Of a stretch of 64,000 nt of DNA, positions 15,518 to 24,598 are shown one piece after another; the first letter of the stretch is position 1, and each line of letters starts with the position of its first letter. The notes beneath the pieces were generated by a model. That model was not told the origin of the DNA, ran no database searches, and saw only the letters and a list, made by a program, of their open reading frames with translations. The DNA lies in assembly GCF_023716465.1 (NCBI RefSeq), contig NZ_CP092415.1:1093501-1157500 (forward strand), given 5' to 3'. Origin of the DNA: Flagellimonas marinaquae. GTDB taxonomy: Bacteria; Bacteroidota; Bacteroidia; Flavobacteriales; Flavobacteriaceae. A program made the translations under genes and the position numbers.

Positions 15518-16297
15518 ATGAAACAAAAATTATCCATTGTAAAAATAGGAGGTAATCTTATTGAAGATGTCGAAGGGTGCAAACGTGTACTAGATCTGTT
15601 CTCCAAATTAGATGGAAACAAAATTTTGGTCCATGGCGGAGGCAAAAAAGCGACCGAATTGGCCAATCAATTGGGAGTAGAATCCAAAATGGTGAACGGT
15701 AGACGAATTACGAACGCGGAAGCTCTCGAAATTGCCCTAATGGTGTACGGAGGATTGTTCAGCAAAAAAATCGTGGCAAAATTACAGGCCTTGGGTACCG
15801 ATGCCATTGGAATGAGCGGAGCCGATGCCGATGCCATTAGAGCTCACAAAAGACCTAAAAAAAATGTGGATTTCGGTTTTGTGGGCGATGTGGACCTTGT
15901 GAACACATATGGCATTTTTAAATTGCTTCAAGCTGGTTTTACACCTATTTTTTGTGCCCTTACGCACGACGGTAAAGGGCAAATGCTGAATACCAATGCG
16001 GACACCATAGCTGCCGAATTGGCCATAGCCATGTCCGAGCAATTCGAGACCACATTATATTACTGTTTTGAAAAAAAGGGGGTACTGCAAGATATAGAAG
16101 ACGACAACTCCGTAATCCATCATATCAATTCCAAAGATTACGATGAACTTCTGGCCTATGGCATTATTGCCGATGGAATGCTTCCCAAAATGCATAATTG
16201 CTTTTACGCACTTCGAAATCAAGTAGGTAAGGTTTGCATCGGAAACACCGAAATGCTCGAAGCCAACAATACCGACTATACCACTTTGACCCTATGA
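15518..16297 (+). CDS. argB: N-acylglutamate kinase
   Basis: 259 residues, amino-acid kinase fold, phosphorylating the gamma-carboxyl of N-acylglutamate. Seen: VKIGGNLIED at the N terminus, LVHGGGKKATELANQLG, the substrate arginine in NGRRITNAEALEIA, and NTNADTIAAELAIAMS near the ATP site. Shorter than arginine-inhibited kinases (about 300), lacking the N-terminal regulatory helix, so allosteric control by arginine is unlikely; this fits control by the leader instead. Its stop overlaps the argE start (ATGA). Confidence 0.93.
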   Translation: MKQKLSIVKIGGNLIEDVEGCKRVLDLFSKLDGNKILVHGGGKKATELANQLGVESKMVNGRRITNAEALEIALMVYGGLFSKKIVAKLQALGTDAIGMSGADADAIRAHKRPKKNVDFGFVGDVDLVNTYGIFKLLQAGFTPIFCALTHDGKGQMLNTNADTIAAELAIAMSEQFETTLYYCFEKKGVLQDIEDDNSVIHHINSKDYDELLAYGIIADGMLPKMHNCFYALRNQVGKVCIGNTEMLEANNTDYTTLTL

Positions 16298-17364
16298 GAC
16301 CAACACAAACTTTATTGACCGAAAAAGCCATTGAACTCCTCAAAAAACTGATCGGGACCCCTTCGTTTTCCGGAGAAGAGGATAAAACCGCTGATGCCAT
16401 TGCAGAATTTCTGCAAGGTTTTGGGGTAAAAACCCAAAGACAGCACAATAATATATATGCCTTCAATAAATATTTTGATGAAAGCAAGCCCACTTTGTTG
16501 CTCAACTCCCACCACGATACCGTTAAACCCAACAGTGCATACACCAAAGACCCCTTTAATGCCCATATTGAAGATGGCAAATTGTACGGACTGGGCAGTA
16601 ACGATGCAGGTGGGTGTCTAGTCTCCCTTTTGGCCACATTCGTCCATTTTTATGAAGATGAGAATCTGAGCCATAATATTATTATGGCTGCAACCGGAGA
16701 GGAAGAGGATGCCGGTGAAAAGAGTATTCGCGCACTCCTTCCCATTCTCCCTAAAATCGATGTTGCCATTGTGGGCGAACCCACTTTGATGGACTTGGCC
16801 ATTGCCGAAAAAGGACTAGTGGTATTCGATGCGGTAGTCGAAGGCACTCCTTCGCATGCCGCGCACCCCAACGACAATAATGCAATTTACAATACCATAG
16901 AAGTATTGCAATGGCTAAAAAACTACTCGTTCGACAAGGTTTCCGATGCCCTTGGAAAAGTTAAGCTCACAGTGACCCAAGTAAGTGCAGGAAACCAGCA
17001 CAATGTAGTGCCCGGCCATGTGGATTTGGTGATAGATGTACGCGTGAACGATCGTTACACCAATCAAGAAATTGCCAATATACTACAAAAGGAAGCTCCT
17101 TGTAAAATGATTCCTAGATCGCTTCGATTAAACTCTTCTCGTATTGACCCTGAACATGATTTGGTAAAAAGTGGCCTGGCTCTTGGAAGAAAAACCTATG
17201 GTTCACCTACGTTGTCCGATCAGGCCGCTTTAACGTGCCAATCGGTAAAGCTGGGTCCGGGCGACAGTACAAGATCGCACTCTGCCGACGAATTTATATT
17301 TGTGGACGAAATAAAAGAAGGTATAGATATTTACATCAAAACACTAATAGGATTTTTGCAATAA
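16294..17364 (+). CDS. argE: M20-family N-acyl-citrulline/ornithine deacylase
   Basis: 356 residues from the ATG at 16294, which overlaps the argB stop (ATGA); an upstream in-frame start at 16234 would lie inside argB and has no support. A zinc amidohydrolase of the M20 family removing the acyl group. Metal and catalytic motifs: NSHHDTVKP, GLGSNDAGG, AATGEEEDAG and GEPTLMDLAIAEKG, with a dimerisation domain between and the terminal SRSHSADEFIF histidine. Because the carbamoyltransferase acts on acyl-ornithine, the substrate here is probably acyl-citrulline. An inverted repeat overlaps its stop codon. Confidence 0.9.
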   Translation: MRPTQTLLTEKAIELLKKLIGTPSFSGEEDKTADAIAEFLQGFGVKTQRQHNNIYAFNKYFDESKPTLLLNSHHDTVKPNSAYTKDPFNAHIEDGKLYGLGSNDAGGCLVSLLATFVHFYEDENLSHNIIMAATGEEEDAGEKSIRALLPILPKIDVAIVGEPTLMDLAIAEKGLVVFDAVVEGTPSHAAHPNDNNAIYNTIEVLQWLKNYSFDKVSDALGKVKLTVTQVSAGNQHNVVPGHVDLVIDVRVNDRYTNQEIANILQKEAPCKMIPRSLRLNSSRIDPEHDLVKSGLALGRKTYGSPTLSDQAALTCQSVKLGPGDSTRSHSADEFIFVDEIKEGIDIYIKTLIGFLQ

Positions 17365-17406
17365 ACAATGACAAACCAGTAATTTAAAATGAGCCATTGT
17401 TTATTG
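17359..17406. repeat. 12-bp perfect inverted repeat between argE and argH
   Basis: CAATAAACAATG (17359-17370, containing the argE stop) and CATTGTTTATTG (17395-17406) are exact reverse complements separated by 24 AT-rich bases. Immediately after, GATAATTGA occurs twice separated by CAACT (17406-17428). It resembles small mobile palindromic intergenic elements seen in Bacteroidota genomes more than a terminator: no T-run follows. Confidence 0.65.
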
Positions 17407-17433
17407 ATAATTGACAACTGATAATTGAATAGT

Positions 17434-18714
17434 ATGAAACTCTGGGACAAAGGATTCAGTACCGATAAAAAAATAGACCATTTTACCGTAGGAGATGATC
17501 GTGAACTAGATCTGGTATTGGCAAAGTATGATGTTATCGCTTCAAAAGCACATGCTAAAATGCTGGGAAAGGTAGGTCTTATATCTCAAAACGAGGCCAA
17601 AGACCTTGTAACAGCATTGAACTCCATCGCAAAGGATATTGAAAAAGGAAAGTTCACAATCGAGAAGGATTTTGAGGATATGCACTCAAAAATAGAGTTT
17701 GTACTTACCGAAAAATTGGGCGACACCGGCAAAAAAATCCATTCTGCACGTTCCAGAAACGATCAGGTTTTAGTGGCTATGCAATTATATCTTAAAGATG
17801 AACTGGCCGAGATTAAAAATCAGGTAAAGTCACTTTTTGATCTATTGCTAAAACTCGCCGACAAACATAAAAATGTATTGCTGCCCGGATATACCCATTT
17901 ACAAATTGCGATGCCCTCCTCGTTCGGGCTTTGGTTTTCTGCCTATGCCGAGAGTTTAATAGATGATTTATACTTTGTGCAAGCAGCCTACAAGGCAGCG
18001 GACCAAAATCCATTGGGAAGTGCCGCTGGTTACGGTAGCTCGTTCCCCATCGATAGAAGTTTCACCACGGCCGAAATGGGCTTCGACACTCTAAAATACA
18101 ATGTGGTAGCTGCACAGATGGGCCGTGGCAAAGTGGAAAAAGCCACTACATTCGGAATTTCGAGTGTTGCTGCCACCCTTTCCAAAATGGCGATGGACAT
18201 TTGCCTGTACATGAGCCAAAATTTCGATTTTATCTCATTTCCGAACGAGCTCACTACGGGAAGTAGCATTATGCCCCACAAGAAAAACCCAGATGTTTTT
18301 GAATTGATCAGGGCTAAATGCAATAAAATTCAAGCTGTGCCCAACCAGTTGATACTGATCACGAACAATCTGCCCAGTGGTTATCATAGGGACCTTCAAT
18401 TGGTAAAAGAAGTAGTTGTCCCGGCATTACAGGACATACATGCCTGTTTGGAAATGATGACCTTTAGTCTTAAAGAAATCAAGGTCAACCCATCTATTTT
18501 GGACGACCCCAAATACGATTATCTCTTTAGTGTGGATACTTTGAACGAACTGGTTAAAAGTGGAATGCCTTTCCGTGATGCCTATAAAACTATGGGCACA
18601 GCCATAGAAAACGGTAATTTTAAGCCTAAACGAGACATTGAACACACCCATGAGGGTAGTTTGGGCAATTTGTGTTTAGAGGAGATACAAGAAAAAATGG
18701 AGAAGCTTTTTTAA
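17434..18714 (+). CDS. argH: Argininosuccinate lyase
   Basis: 426 residues from the ATG at 17434; a TTG nine bases upstream is possible but adds nothing conserved. It splits argininosuccinate into arginine and fumarate. Seen: HSARSRNDQVLVAMQLYLK (substrate-binding serine/arginine), HLQIAMPSSFGLW and the fumarase-superfamily signature TTGSSIMPHKKNP. The family usually is 450-470 residues, so this one is slightly short but shows no gap in the conserved regions. Last gene of the arginine operon; separated from argE by the inverted repeat. Confidence 0.95.
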   Translation: MKLWDKGFSTDKKIDHFTVGDDRELDLVLAKYDVIASKAHAKMLGKVGLISQNEAKDLVTALNSIAKDIEKGKFTIEKDFEDMHSKIEFVLTEKLGDTGKKIHSARSRNDQVLVAMQLYLKDELAEIKNQVKSLFDLLLKLADKHKNVLLPGYTHLQIAMPSSFGLWFSAYAESLIDDLYFVQAAYKAADQNPLGSAAGYGSSFPIDRSFTTAEMGFDTLKYNVVAAQMGRGKVEKATTFGISSVAATLSKMAMDICLYMSQNFDFISFPNELTTGSSIMPHKKNPDVFELIRAKCNKIQAVPNQLILITNNLPSGYHRDLQLVKEVVVPALQDIHACLEMMTFSLKEIKVNPSILDDPKYDYLFSVDTLNELVKSGMPFRDAYKTMGTAIENGNFKPKRDIEHTHEGSLGNLCLEEIQEKMEKLF

Positions 18715-18889
18715 CACAAAAGCTCTAATTTCGACATATATGTAAATCCGTCATTTGGAACAGGGTAAAGATCAATTTCTACTAGAAATCCAATCAGAAA
18801 ACCACTAACTTCATATTTGTAGATATAATTCACTAAAACGAATCATATCTTTATTGCTGTGCTTAAACAAGAAGAACTAAATTAAACCA

Positions 18890-19720
18890 ATGAACAAACT
18901 ACTAATTGGATTGGCAACTTTAATCTTAGTTGGTTGCAATACCAAAATCAAAAATGAGAAAGAAAACAGTAAAAACAAACAAAACTCTGAAACCGAAATA
19001 AACGGAAAAATTAGAGTCCTTAATTTTGGAACTGCTCATTTAAGCCAAACATCAGACGCAAATTCTTCTCAAATTGACTTGAATGACCCAAATGAAAAAG
19101 CTGATCTAAAAAAACTCGTTAAAAAAATCGTTGAATTTAAACCGACCATTATTTGTCTTGAGCTAGAACCTAAGAATAATGACTATATAGCTTCGACCTA
19201 TTCAGAGTATGTTAAAGACCAGACTAAAAGACTAAATTATTCGGACGAATTAAATTCGATCGGACTTGAAGTGGCGCGGTTGAGTGGTACAAATCGAATT
19301 TACGGGATAGACAGCCAAACAGGTTTTAATTACCCAAGTTTAGTGGAGATTGCTAATAAAAAAGTCGCCGACAGTCTTTACATTTCACAAGTCATGAATA
19401 ACTATAAGAGAGTTAATGCTTTAAAATTTAGAGAACAATTTAGGACGATTAACACGAGAGAATATAAAATGGAAACATTTGACCTATACAATTTTCTGGC
19501 GACACAACATACCACAGGAAATCAGGAAGGAGTTGATGAAATCACTAAATTCTACCAACGGAATCTAAAAATGTTCAGCAATTTTAATGATATAGAAATG
19601 ACCGAAAATGACAGAGTCTTTATCCTTTTAGGAGCAACACACACTGCCTATTTTGACATTTTTCTGGAAAATAGCCCAAAATTTCAATTAGAAAATCCTA
19701 ATGAATATACTGATTATTAA
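18890..19720 (+). CDS. Lipoprotein, DUF5694 / TIKI-TraB-like
   Basis: 276 residues with a lipoprotein signal (ATLILVGCN, Cys16) and a polar lysine/asparagine-rich linker. The globular part has the layout of the TIKI/TraB/GumN superfamily: an N-terminal LNFGTAHLSQ motif (GxxH), a glutamate-rich strand TIICLELEPKNN, and a second GxxH at LLGATHTAYF near the C terminus. Eukaryotic TIKI members are metal-dependent proteases; activity of the bacterial lipoproteins is not established. AT-rich codon use and the 175-base upstream gap set it apart from the arginine operon; it looks monocistronic. No neighbour hints at a substrate. Confidence 0.7.
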   Translation: MNKLLIGLATLILVGCNTKIKNEKENSKNKQNSETEINGKIRVLNFGTAHLSQTSDANSSQIDLNDPNEKADLKKLVKKIVEFKPTIICLELEPKNNDYIASTYSEYVKDQTKRLNYSDELNSIGLEVARLSGTNRIYGIDSQTGFNYPSLVEIANKKVADSLYISQVMNNYKRVNALKFREQFRTINTREYKMETFDLYNFLATQHTTGNQEGVDEITKFYQRNLKMFSNFNDIEMTENDRVFILLGATHTAYFDIFLENSPKFQLENPNEYTDY

Positions 19721-20033
19721 AAAGTACCATGCTCTACAACATATGAATCAATTGCTTGAAACAAGCCTATTTGCAAACCCTGGCAGATATTAAGTTCGGT
19801 ACGTACCTGTTAAGGTAAATACTAAACCACACAACCAACCTTACACGAAGCCGATAAGTGCAACACCTAAATGGCTTCCTTCCGCTTCATCCTAAATCCA
19901 TCAATTCAAACAGCCCATTTATCAATTAGCTATTATTTGATAATTTAATTTTACTACTTTTCTCTCGTGAACTGAAGGCCTTTCCATTTAACTATTAAAG
20001 AGATTCCGATGGCGGGCTATAAAAAATTTTATT
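19721..20033. other. 313-base intergenic stretch, no gene recognised
   Basis: Between the DUF5694 lipoprotein and the RibD-like reductase. Only very short ORFs (up to 16 codons) occur. A weak -7-like TACTTTTC lies near 19955, about 80 bases before the next ATG. I see no hairpin terminator, repeat or RNA gene. Confidence 0.5.
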
Positions 20034-20567
20034 ATGAGAAAAATAGTCTATTATGTTGCCTCATCCATAGATGGATACATTGCGGGTGAGAATGATGATA
20101 TCAGCAAGTTTATGATGCATGGAGAAGGAGTTGAGAAATACAAATCCGATCTAGCTAATTTCAAAACCGTCATTATGGGGCGTAAAACCTACGAATTTGG
20201 TTACCAATATGGTCTTGAACCCGGTCAGCCCGCTTACCCGAATATGAAACACCATATCTTTTCCAACACCTTAACTATTGAAAATATATCCGATATGGTA
20301 ACCGTAGAAAAACCGAGTGTTGAACGTGTAAACGAAATTCGACAAAATGCAAAATCCGACATCTATCTTTGTGGTGGCGGACAATTTGCTGGCTGGTTAT
20401 TGGACAATGGATTAATTGATGAACTAAAAATTAAACTAAATCCTATTGTTCTAGGAGGAGGTACTAAAATTTTTGGCACCTCCAAGTCAAGTGTCAATTG
20501 GGATCTTACGGAAAAGCAATCGTTTCCGGATGGGCTACAGATATTGACCTTCACTAAAAAAGATTGA
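20034..20567 (+). CDS. RibD C-terminal/dihydrofolate-reductase-like protein
   Basis: 177 residues, complete RibD_C / DHFR fold: start RKIVYYVASSIDGYIAG, the VIMGRKTYEFGY cofactor region, and SDIYLCGGGQFAGWLLD with a second glycine-rich strand at PIVLGGGTKIFG. These stand-alone proteins bind NADPH and are assumed to reduce a pteridine- or pyrimidine-like substrate, but the substrate of this subgroup is unknown. It lacks the deaminase half of true RibD. Monocistronic by spacing. Confidence 0.85.
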   Translation: MRKIVYYVASSIDGYIAGENDDISKFMMHGEGVEKYKSDLANFKTVIMGRKTYEFGYQYGLEPGQPAYPNMKHHIFSNTLTIENISDMVTVEKPSVERVNEIRQNAKSDIYLCGGGQFAGWLLDNGLIDELKIKLNPIVLGGGTKIFGTSKSSVNWDLTEKQSFPDGLQILTFTKKD

Positions 20568-20676
20568 AAAACTTCCTCCTTTCTTTAGTATAGCGCTTTA
20601 ACATTTCTCCCAAGGCAAAAATGATTCATTGGCAGTAATCAGAGCAAATGATTACTTTTATGGCACTAAACGAACA

Positions 20677-22866
20677 ATGATCAACCGAACCAACCTCATC
20701 CCCGTGCCCATGGCATTGGCCATGCTTTTTTGTGTGTTCTCCCAAGCCCAAAAGAAGAATGCAGATTTTAAAATACATCTGTTCAAAACGGATGAAACCT
20801 TTACCATTGATGGTATCGGCAACGAAGCCACATGGCAAAAAGCTGAACCGGCAAAGGATTTTTTCATGGTATTGCCCATGGACGATCGCAAAGCCACACA
20901 ACCATCGGAAATACGGATGGCCTACGACGACAAGCAGCTTTATCTCTTGGCCTCCTTTTATAAAACTCCCGGAAACTCTTATGTCGTGGAATCGCTACGT
21001 AGAGATTTCTCCTTTAACGGCAACGATAACTTTTTGTGGTTTATGGACCCCTTTAACAACCAGACCACTGGGTTCAGTTTTGGTACCAATGCCTATGGCG
21101 CACAATGGGATGGCACCATGTCCAACGGTGGGAGCATAGACTTGAATTGGGACAGTAAATGGGTTTCGGAAGTCCAGAGTTACGAAGATAAATGGGTTGT
21201 GGAAATGGCCATCCCGTTTAAATCCATCCGGTATGAAAAAGGTGTAAAGGAATGGGGCGTAAATTTTTCGAGATTGGACCTGAGCACCAATGAAAAATCC
21301 AGTTGGGTGCCCATTCCCCGCCAATTCCCGACATCATCATTGGCATACAGCGGTACCATGGTATGGGACAATCCCCCGCCTAAACAAGGCCTAAATTATT
21401 CATTGATCCCCTATGTTTTGGGAACAGTAGGCAATTCCAGTATAGATGGCATTTCCTATGAAAATGAATTTAAAGTGGGTGGCGATGTAAAATTGGGAAT
21501 CACCTCATCTTTAAATTTAGATTTGACCATAAATCCCGACTTTTCACAGGTCGAAGCAGATAGACAAGTGGCCAATTTGACCCGTTTTGAACTCTTTTTC
21601 CCGGAAAGGCGTCAATTTTTCCTTGAAAATGCAGACCTGTTTGCCAATTTCGGTTATAGCGAAATACGCCCTTTCTTTTCTCGTAGAATTGGTTTGGGCG
21701 TACCCATAATTGCCGGAGCAAGGGTTAGCGGTAATCTAAACCGAAACCTAAGGTTGGGACTTATGGACATGCAAACCGACAATGTGGACGAAACAGGGCT
21801 TCCCGGTCAAAACTTTGCCGTGCTTTCATTACAGCAAAAGGTGTTCTCGCGCTCGAATATTGGGTTGATGTTCGTAAACAAGGAATCTTTGGACTATACC
21901 AATTTGGCCGATAGTCTAAAAACTAGATACACCAAGTTCAACCGTAATCTGGGATTGGAGTATAATTTGGCCTCGGCCGATAATAAGTACAATGGAAAGA
22001 TATTCATGTTAAAATCCTTTGGTCCCGATTCTTCCTACGATGGTTTTGCACAGGGAGCTCACTTGGAATATAGTAGCCGAAAATGGAACTGGCGAGTGCA
22101 ACAGGAATATATTTCCGAAAACTTTACTTCCGAAGTGGGTTTTGTTCCACGAAACAATTACATAAAAACAGAAGGTTCTTTGGGGTATCAATTCTTGCCG
22201 GCCAGTGAAACGGTGGTAAGCCATGGTCCAAAATTCACCGGTTTTTATTATTTTGATCCTAACATGACGTCCACCGATTATGTTTCCATTGTTGGGTATG
22301 GGGTGGATTTTATGGATCGTAGTTCTTTTAGTTTTGATGTGTTTAACGAATATGTTAGGCTTTTGGCCCCTTTTGACCCAACAAATACAGGCAAAGAACA
22401 ACTGGCCGCTGGCACGCGACACCATTGGAACGGAGTTTACATCACGTACAATTCCAAACCCAAAAGTTTATTTACTTATAATTTGACCACAAGGCTGGGT
22501 CGTTATTTTTCCAGTGGATATCGAACCAATTTCAATGCAGACGTAGGGTATCGTTTTCAGCCATATGTGAGTTTACGAGCCAATTTGAGCTACAACAACC
22601 TGGATTTGCCCGACCCTTGGTACACTACAGATTTTTTGCTCGTGGGCACAGAGGCGGACATAACCTTCACCAATAAATTATTTTGGAATACGCTTTTCCA
22701 GTACAACGAACAGAGCAATAACTTTGGCATCAACTCCCGTTTGCAATGGCGGTATGCTCCAGCCTCCGATTTGTTTTTGGTATTTAACAACAACGAACAA
22801 TTATCCCCGCTCGAAGGAAATCTATGGTCGTTGACTCTTAAGTTCACATATTGGTTTAACCGATAA
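20677..22866 (+). CDS. CBM9-like/DUF5916 outer-membrane beta-barrel protein
   Basis: 729 residues from the ATG at 20677, chosen because it gives a normal signal peptide (ALAMLFCVFSQAQ); an in-frame ATG at 20629 would add a hydrophilic 16-residue prefix. Residues about 35-190 form a carbohydrate-binding family 9-like domain (DGIGNEATWQKAEP, YDDKQLYLLASFY). The rest matches DUF5916, with the characteristic FPERRQFFLENADLF and FFSRRIGLG, then alternating-aromatic strands ending in FTYWFNR, as expected of an outer-membrane barrel. The function of this common Bacteroidota family is unproven; peptidase or glycan neighbours are absent here. Single gene with its own upstream spacing. Confidence 0.85.
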   Translation: MINRTNLIPVPMALAMLFCVFSQAQKKNADFKIHLFKTDETFTIDGIGNEATWQKAEPAKDFFMVLPMDDRKATQPSEIRMAYDDKQLYLLASFYKTPGNSYVVESLRRDFSFNGNDNFLWFMDPFNNQTTGFSFGTNAYGAQWDGTMSNGGSIDLNWDSKWVSEVQSYEDKWVVEMAIPFKSIRYEKGVKEWGVNFSRLDLSTNEKSSWVPIPRQFPTSSLAYSGTMVWDNPPPKQGLNYSLIPYVLGTVGNSSIDGISYENEFKVGGDVKLGITSSLNLDLTINPDFSQVEADRQVANLTRFELFFPERRQFFLENADLFANFGYSEIRPFFSRRIGLGVPIIAGARVSGNLNRNLRLGLMDMQTDNVDETGLPGQNFAVLSLQQKVFSRSNIGLMFVNKESLDYTNLADSLKTRYTKFNRNLGLEYNLASADNKYNGKIFMLKSFGPDSSYDGFAQGAHLEYSSRKWNWRVQQEYISENFTSEVGFVPRNNYIKTEGSLGYQFLPASETVVSHGPKFTGFYYFDPNMTSTDYVSIVGYGVDFMDRSSFSFDVFNEYVRLLAPFDPTNTGKEQLAAGTRHHWNGVYITYNSKPKSLFTYNLTTRLGRYFSSGYRTNFNADVGYRFQPYVSLRANLSYNNLDLPDPWYTTDFLLVGTEADITFTNKLFWNTLFQYNEQSNNFGINSRLQWRYAPASDLFLVFNNNEQLSPLEGNLWSLTLKFTYWFNR

Positions 22867-23127
22867 TATTAAAAAGCCAAACCTGTCTATTCCATATGAG
22901 TATCCATTAATTTACGACCAAATGTTGGAATTTTTAAGGCTAATGGGAGGTTCACTATCTTCTATTTGTTTCCTTATAGTCTAGGGTTTTGATTCCCTTT
23001 TTTTAAGTATTCCTCCCCGTTTTCATCATCCGTCAACTCATAACGGGCATTGGTCAATTCACAAGAGAAAAATCAGAGTACTTTCCCCACTTTTATCTTT
23101 TTATAACCAAATGGAAGGATAAAATAT

Positions 23128-23901
23128 ATGATGGGATTGACCAAATTCTCTTTAAAAGAAAAGCATAGGGAGTACCGAAAATGGAGAAAGGAAAAGTTAT
23201 TTAAAGGGGATGTAGTCCATTGTACTATCTGTAATTCCAACTATCGGGAATTTGGAATCTTTGGCAATACAAAAAGAAATAATGCACAATGCCACAATTG
23301 TGGTTCATTGGAAAGGCACAGGTTGGTCTGGAAATATATTCAAGATAAAGAACTGATCAACGAACCTATGCGATTGCTCCACTTTGCCCCAGAAAAAGTA
23401 TTCTACAATCTATTTTCGGATGTTCCGGAGATTGAATATTTCCCATGCGACCTATTTCCACACGTATACAATTACAAAGGAAAAACCAAAATTATGGAAG
23501 TCGATATCACTAAAATCCCTTTTGATGACAGTTCTTTTGATTTTATTCTGTGCAACCACGTTCTAGAACATATTCCCAATGATCAACTTGCCATGTCGGA
23601 GCTGTTCAGAGTTATGAGGCCTGGTGGTTTTGGCATATTCCAGGTACCTATTGATTACAACAGGGAAGCAACCTACGAAGATTTTTCCATAACCACGGAA
23701 AAAGGGCGGTTGAAGGCGTTTGGTAGGCGAGACCATGTAAGATGGTATGGTAAGGACTATAAGGACAGGTTGGCAAACGTAGGCTTTGAGGTAAAGGAGG
23801 ATGACTTTGTAAATACATTCTCAAAGGAAGAGCAATTTAAATACGGATTTGATACCTCAGAGAAGATTTATCATTGTAGAAAACCCTACAATCGTAAGTA
23901 G
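23128..23901 (+). CDS. Class I SAM-dependent methyltransferase with N-terminal zinc-ribbon-like cysteines
   Basis: 257 residues. Two CxxC pairs (CTIC at about 31-34 and CHNC at about 54-57) in the first 60 residues suggest a zinc ribbon. The methyltransferase_11 region follows: RLLHFAPEKVFY, the acidic end of strand 2 in YFPCDL, MEVDITKIPFDDSSFD (motif II/III) and CNHVLEHIPNDQLAMSELFRVMRPGG, a standard SAM-fold signature. Substrate unknown; such proteins often occur in glycan or lipid modification clusters, but this gene stands alone. Start may be the first or the second of two adjacent ATGs. Confidence 0.82.
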   Translation: MMGLTKFSLKEKHREYRKWRKEKLFKGDVVHCTICNSNYREFGIFGNTKRNNAQCHNCGSLERHRLVWKYIQDKELINEPMRLLHFAPEKVFYNLFSDVPEIEYFPCDLFPHVYNYKGKTKIMEVDITKIPFDDSSFDFILCNHVLEHIPNDQLAMSELFRVMRPGGFGIFQVPIDYNREATYEDFSITTEKGRLKAFGRRDHVRWYGKDYKDRLANVGFEVKEDDFVNTFSKEEQFKYGFDTSEKIYHCRKPYNRK

Positions 23902-24084
23902 TTGCAAATTCTGATAAGTTGATTGTTAAACTTGCAAAACGCTTCTCAAATGATACATCAGTTTAATAAAACCTACAGTTTGCGCATATGTTAGAGCCAT
24001 TAACAAAATTCACTTGTCCTTTTATGAGAGAGTGGCCACAAAAAAGTAAATTCGGCCAATAATTATCATTGTAGCCTATTATTA

Positions 24085-24537
24085 ATGAAGAACAAGCTTA
24101 AAATACTTACTTATTCACTTGTTATTTTAATTACTGCAACCTCTTGTACAGAAAAAAACAAGGAACAAACCACAAGCGAGAACAAAATTCAACAATCGGT
24201 AAATCCGAATGGCGATAGCGAACTGGCAATTCTAATGCGAGAAATGTTCGATGAAGCGGAATCGATCAAACAGCAAATAGCCAATGGAAGACCTGTAAAA
24301 TTAAACATAGACCATGAGAAAATGCTAACTGCCCATGCGACCGAACCTGAAAAAACAGCTTCAGGGCAGTATAAAGTGTTTGCCGACCTGTATTTACAAA
24401 GCATCAAAAATTTGGAGTCTGCAAAAGCAAAACAAATGGACAGTCTCTACAATACAATGGTAGTAAGTTGCCTAAATTGTCATAAAGCATTGTGTCCTGG
24501 ACCATTGGTCAGGATAAAAAAGTTGCAACGGCTGTAG
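24085..24537 (+). CDS. Cytochrome c'-like lipoprotein (C-terminal CxxCH)
   Basis: 150 residues. Lipoprotein signal (LITATSCTEK, Cys21), then a mostly helical region, and one heme c attachment motif CLNCH at about residues 129-133, close to the C terminus. A single C-terminal CxxCH after a helical bundle is the pattern of cytochrome c' (four-helix bundle, high-spin heme binding NO/CO) rather than of class I cytochromes. A cysteine five residues later (HKALCPG) is unusual. No partner enzyme is next to it; role in NO binding or electron transfer is a guess. Confidence 0.7.
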   Translation: MKNKLKILTYSLVILITATSCTEKNKEQTTSENKIQQSVNPNGDSELAILMREMFDEAESIKQQIANGRPVKLNIDHEKMLTAHATEPEKTASGQYKVFADLYLQSIKNLESAKAKQMDSLYNTMVVSCLNCHKALCPGPLVRIKKLQRL

Positions 24538-24598
24538 CACAAACAATAGCTAACCTCTATTTATATAGTCCTACCTCCTCAATAATCCCTTAAAAATA

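Noticed and set aside
18704..18724. AGCTTTT...AAAAGCT hairpin at the end of argH considered as operon terminator.
   Set aside because: Not followed by a T-run and the stem is AT-rich; not convincing as an intrinsic terminator.
18770..18792. CAATTTCTACTAGAAATCC resembles the start of a Cas12a direct repeat.
   Set aside because: Only one copy, no second repeat or spacer spacing, and no cas gene in the window; a chance 6-bp hairpin.
19740..19800. Short ORFs with protein-like stretches, considered as a degraded gene.
   Set aside because: Too short (up to 16 codons) and no recognisable family in any frame.
22983..23005. AGGG-TTTTGATT-CCCT followed by Ts, possible terminator after the CBM9 barrel gene.
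   Set aside because: Only a 4-bp stem, and over 110 bases after the stop; too weak to call.
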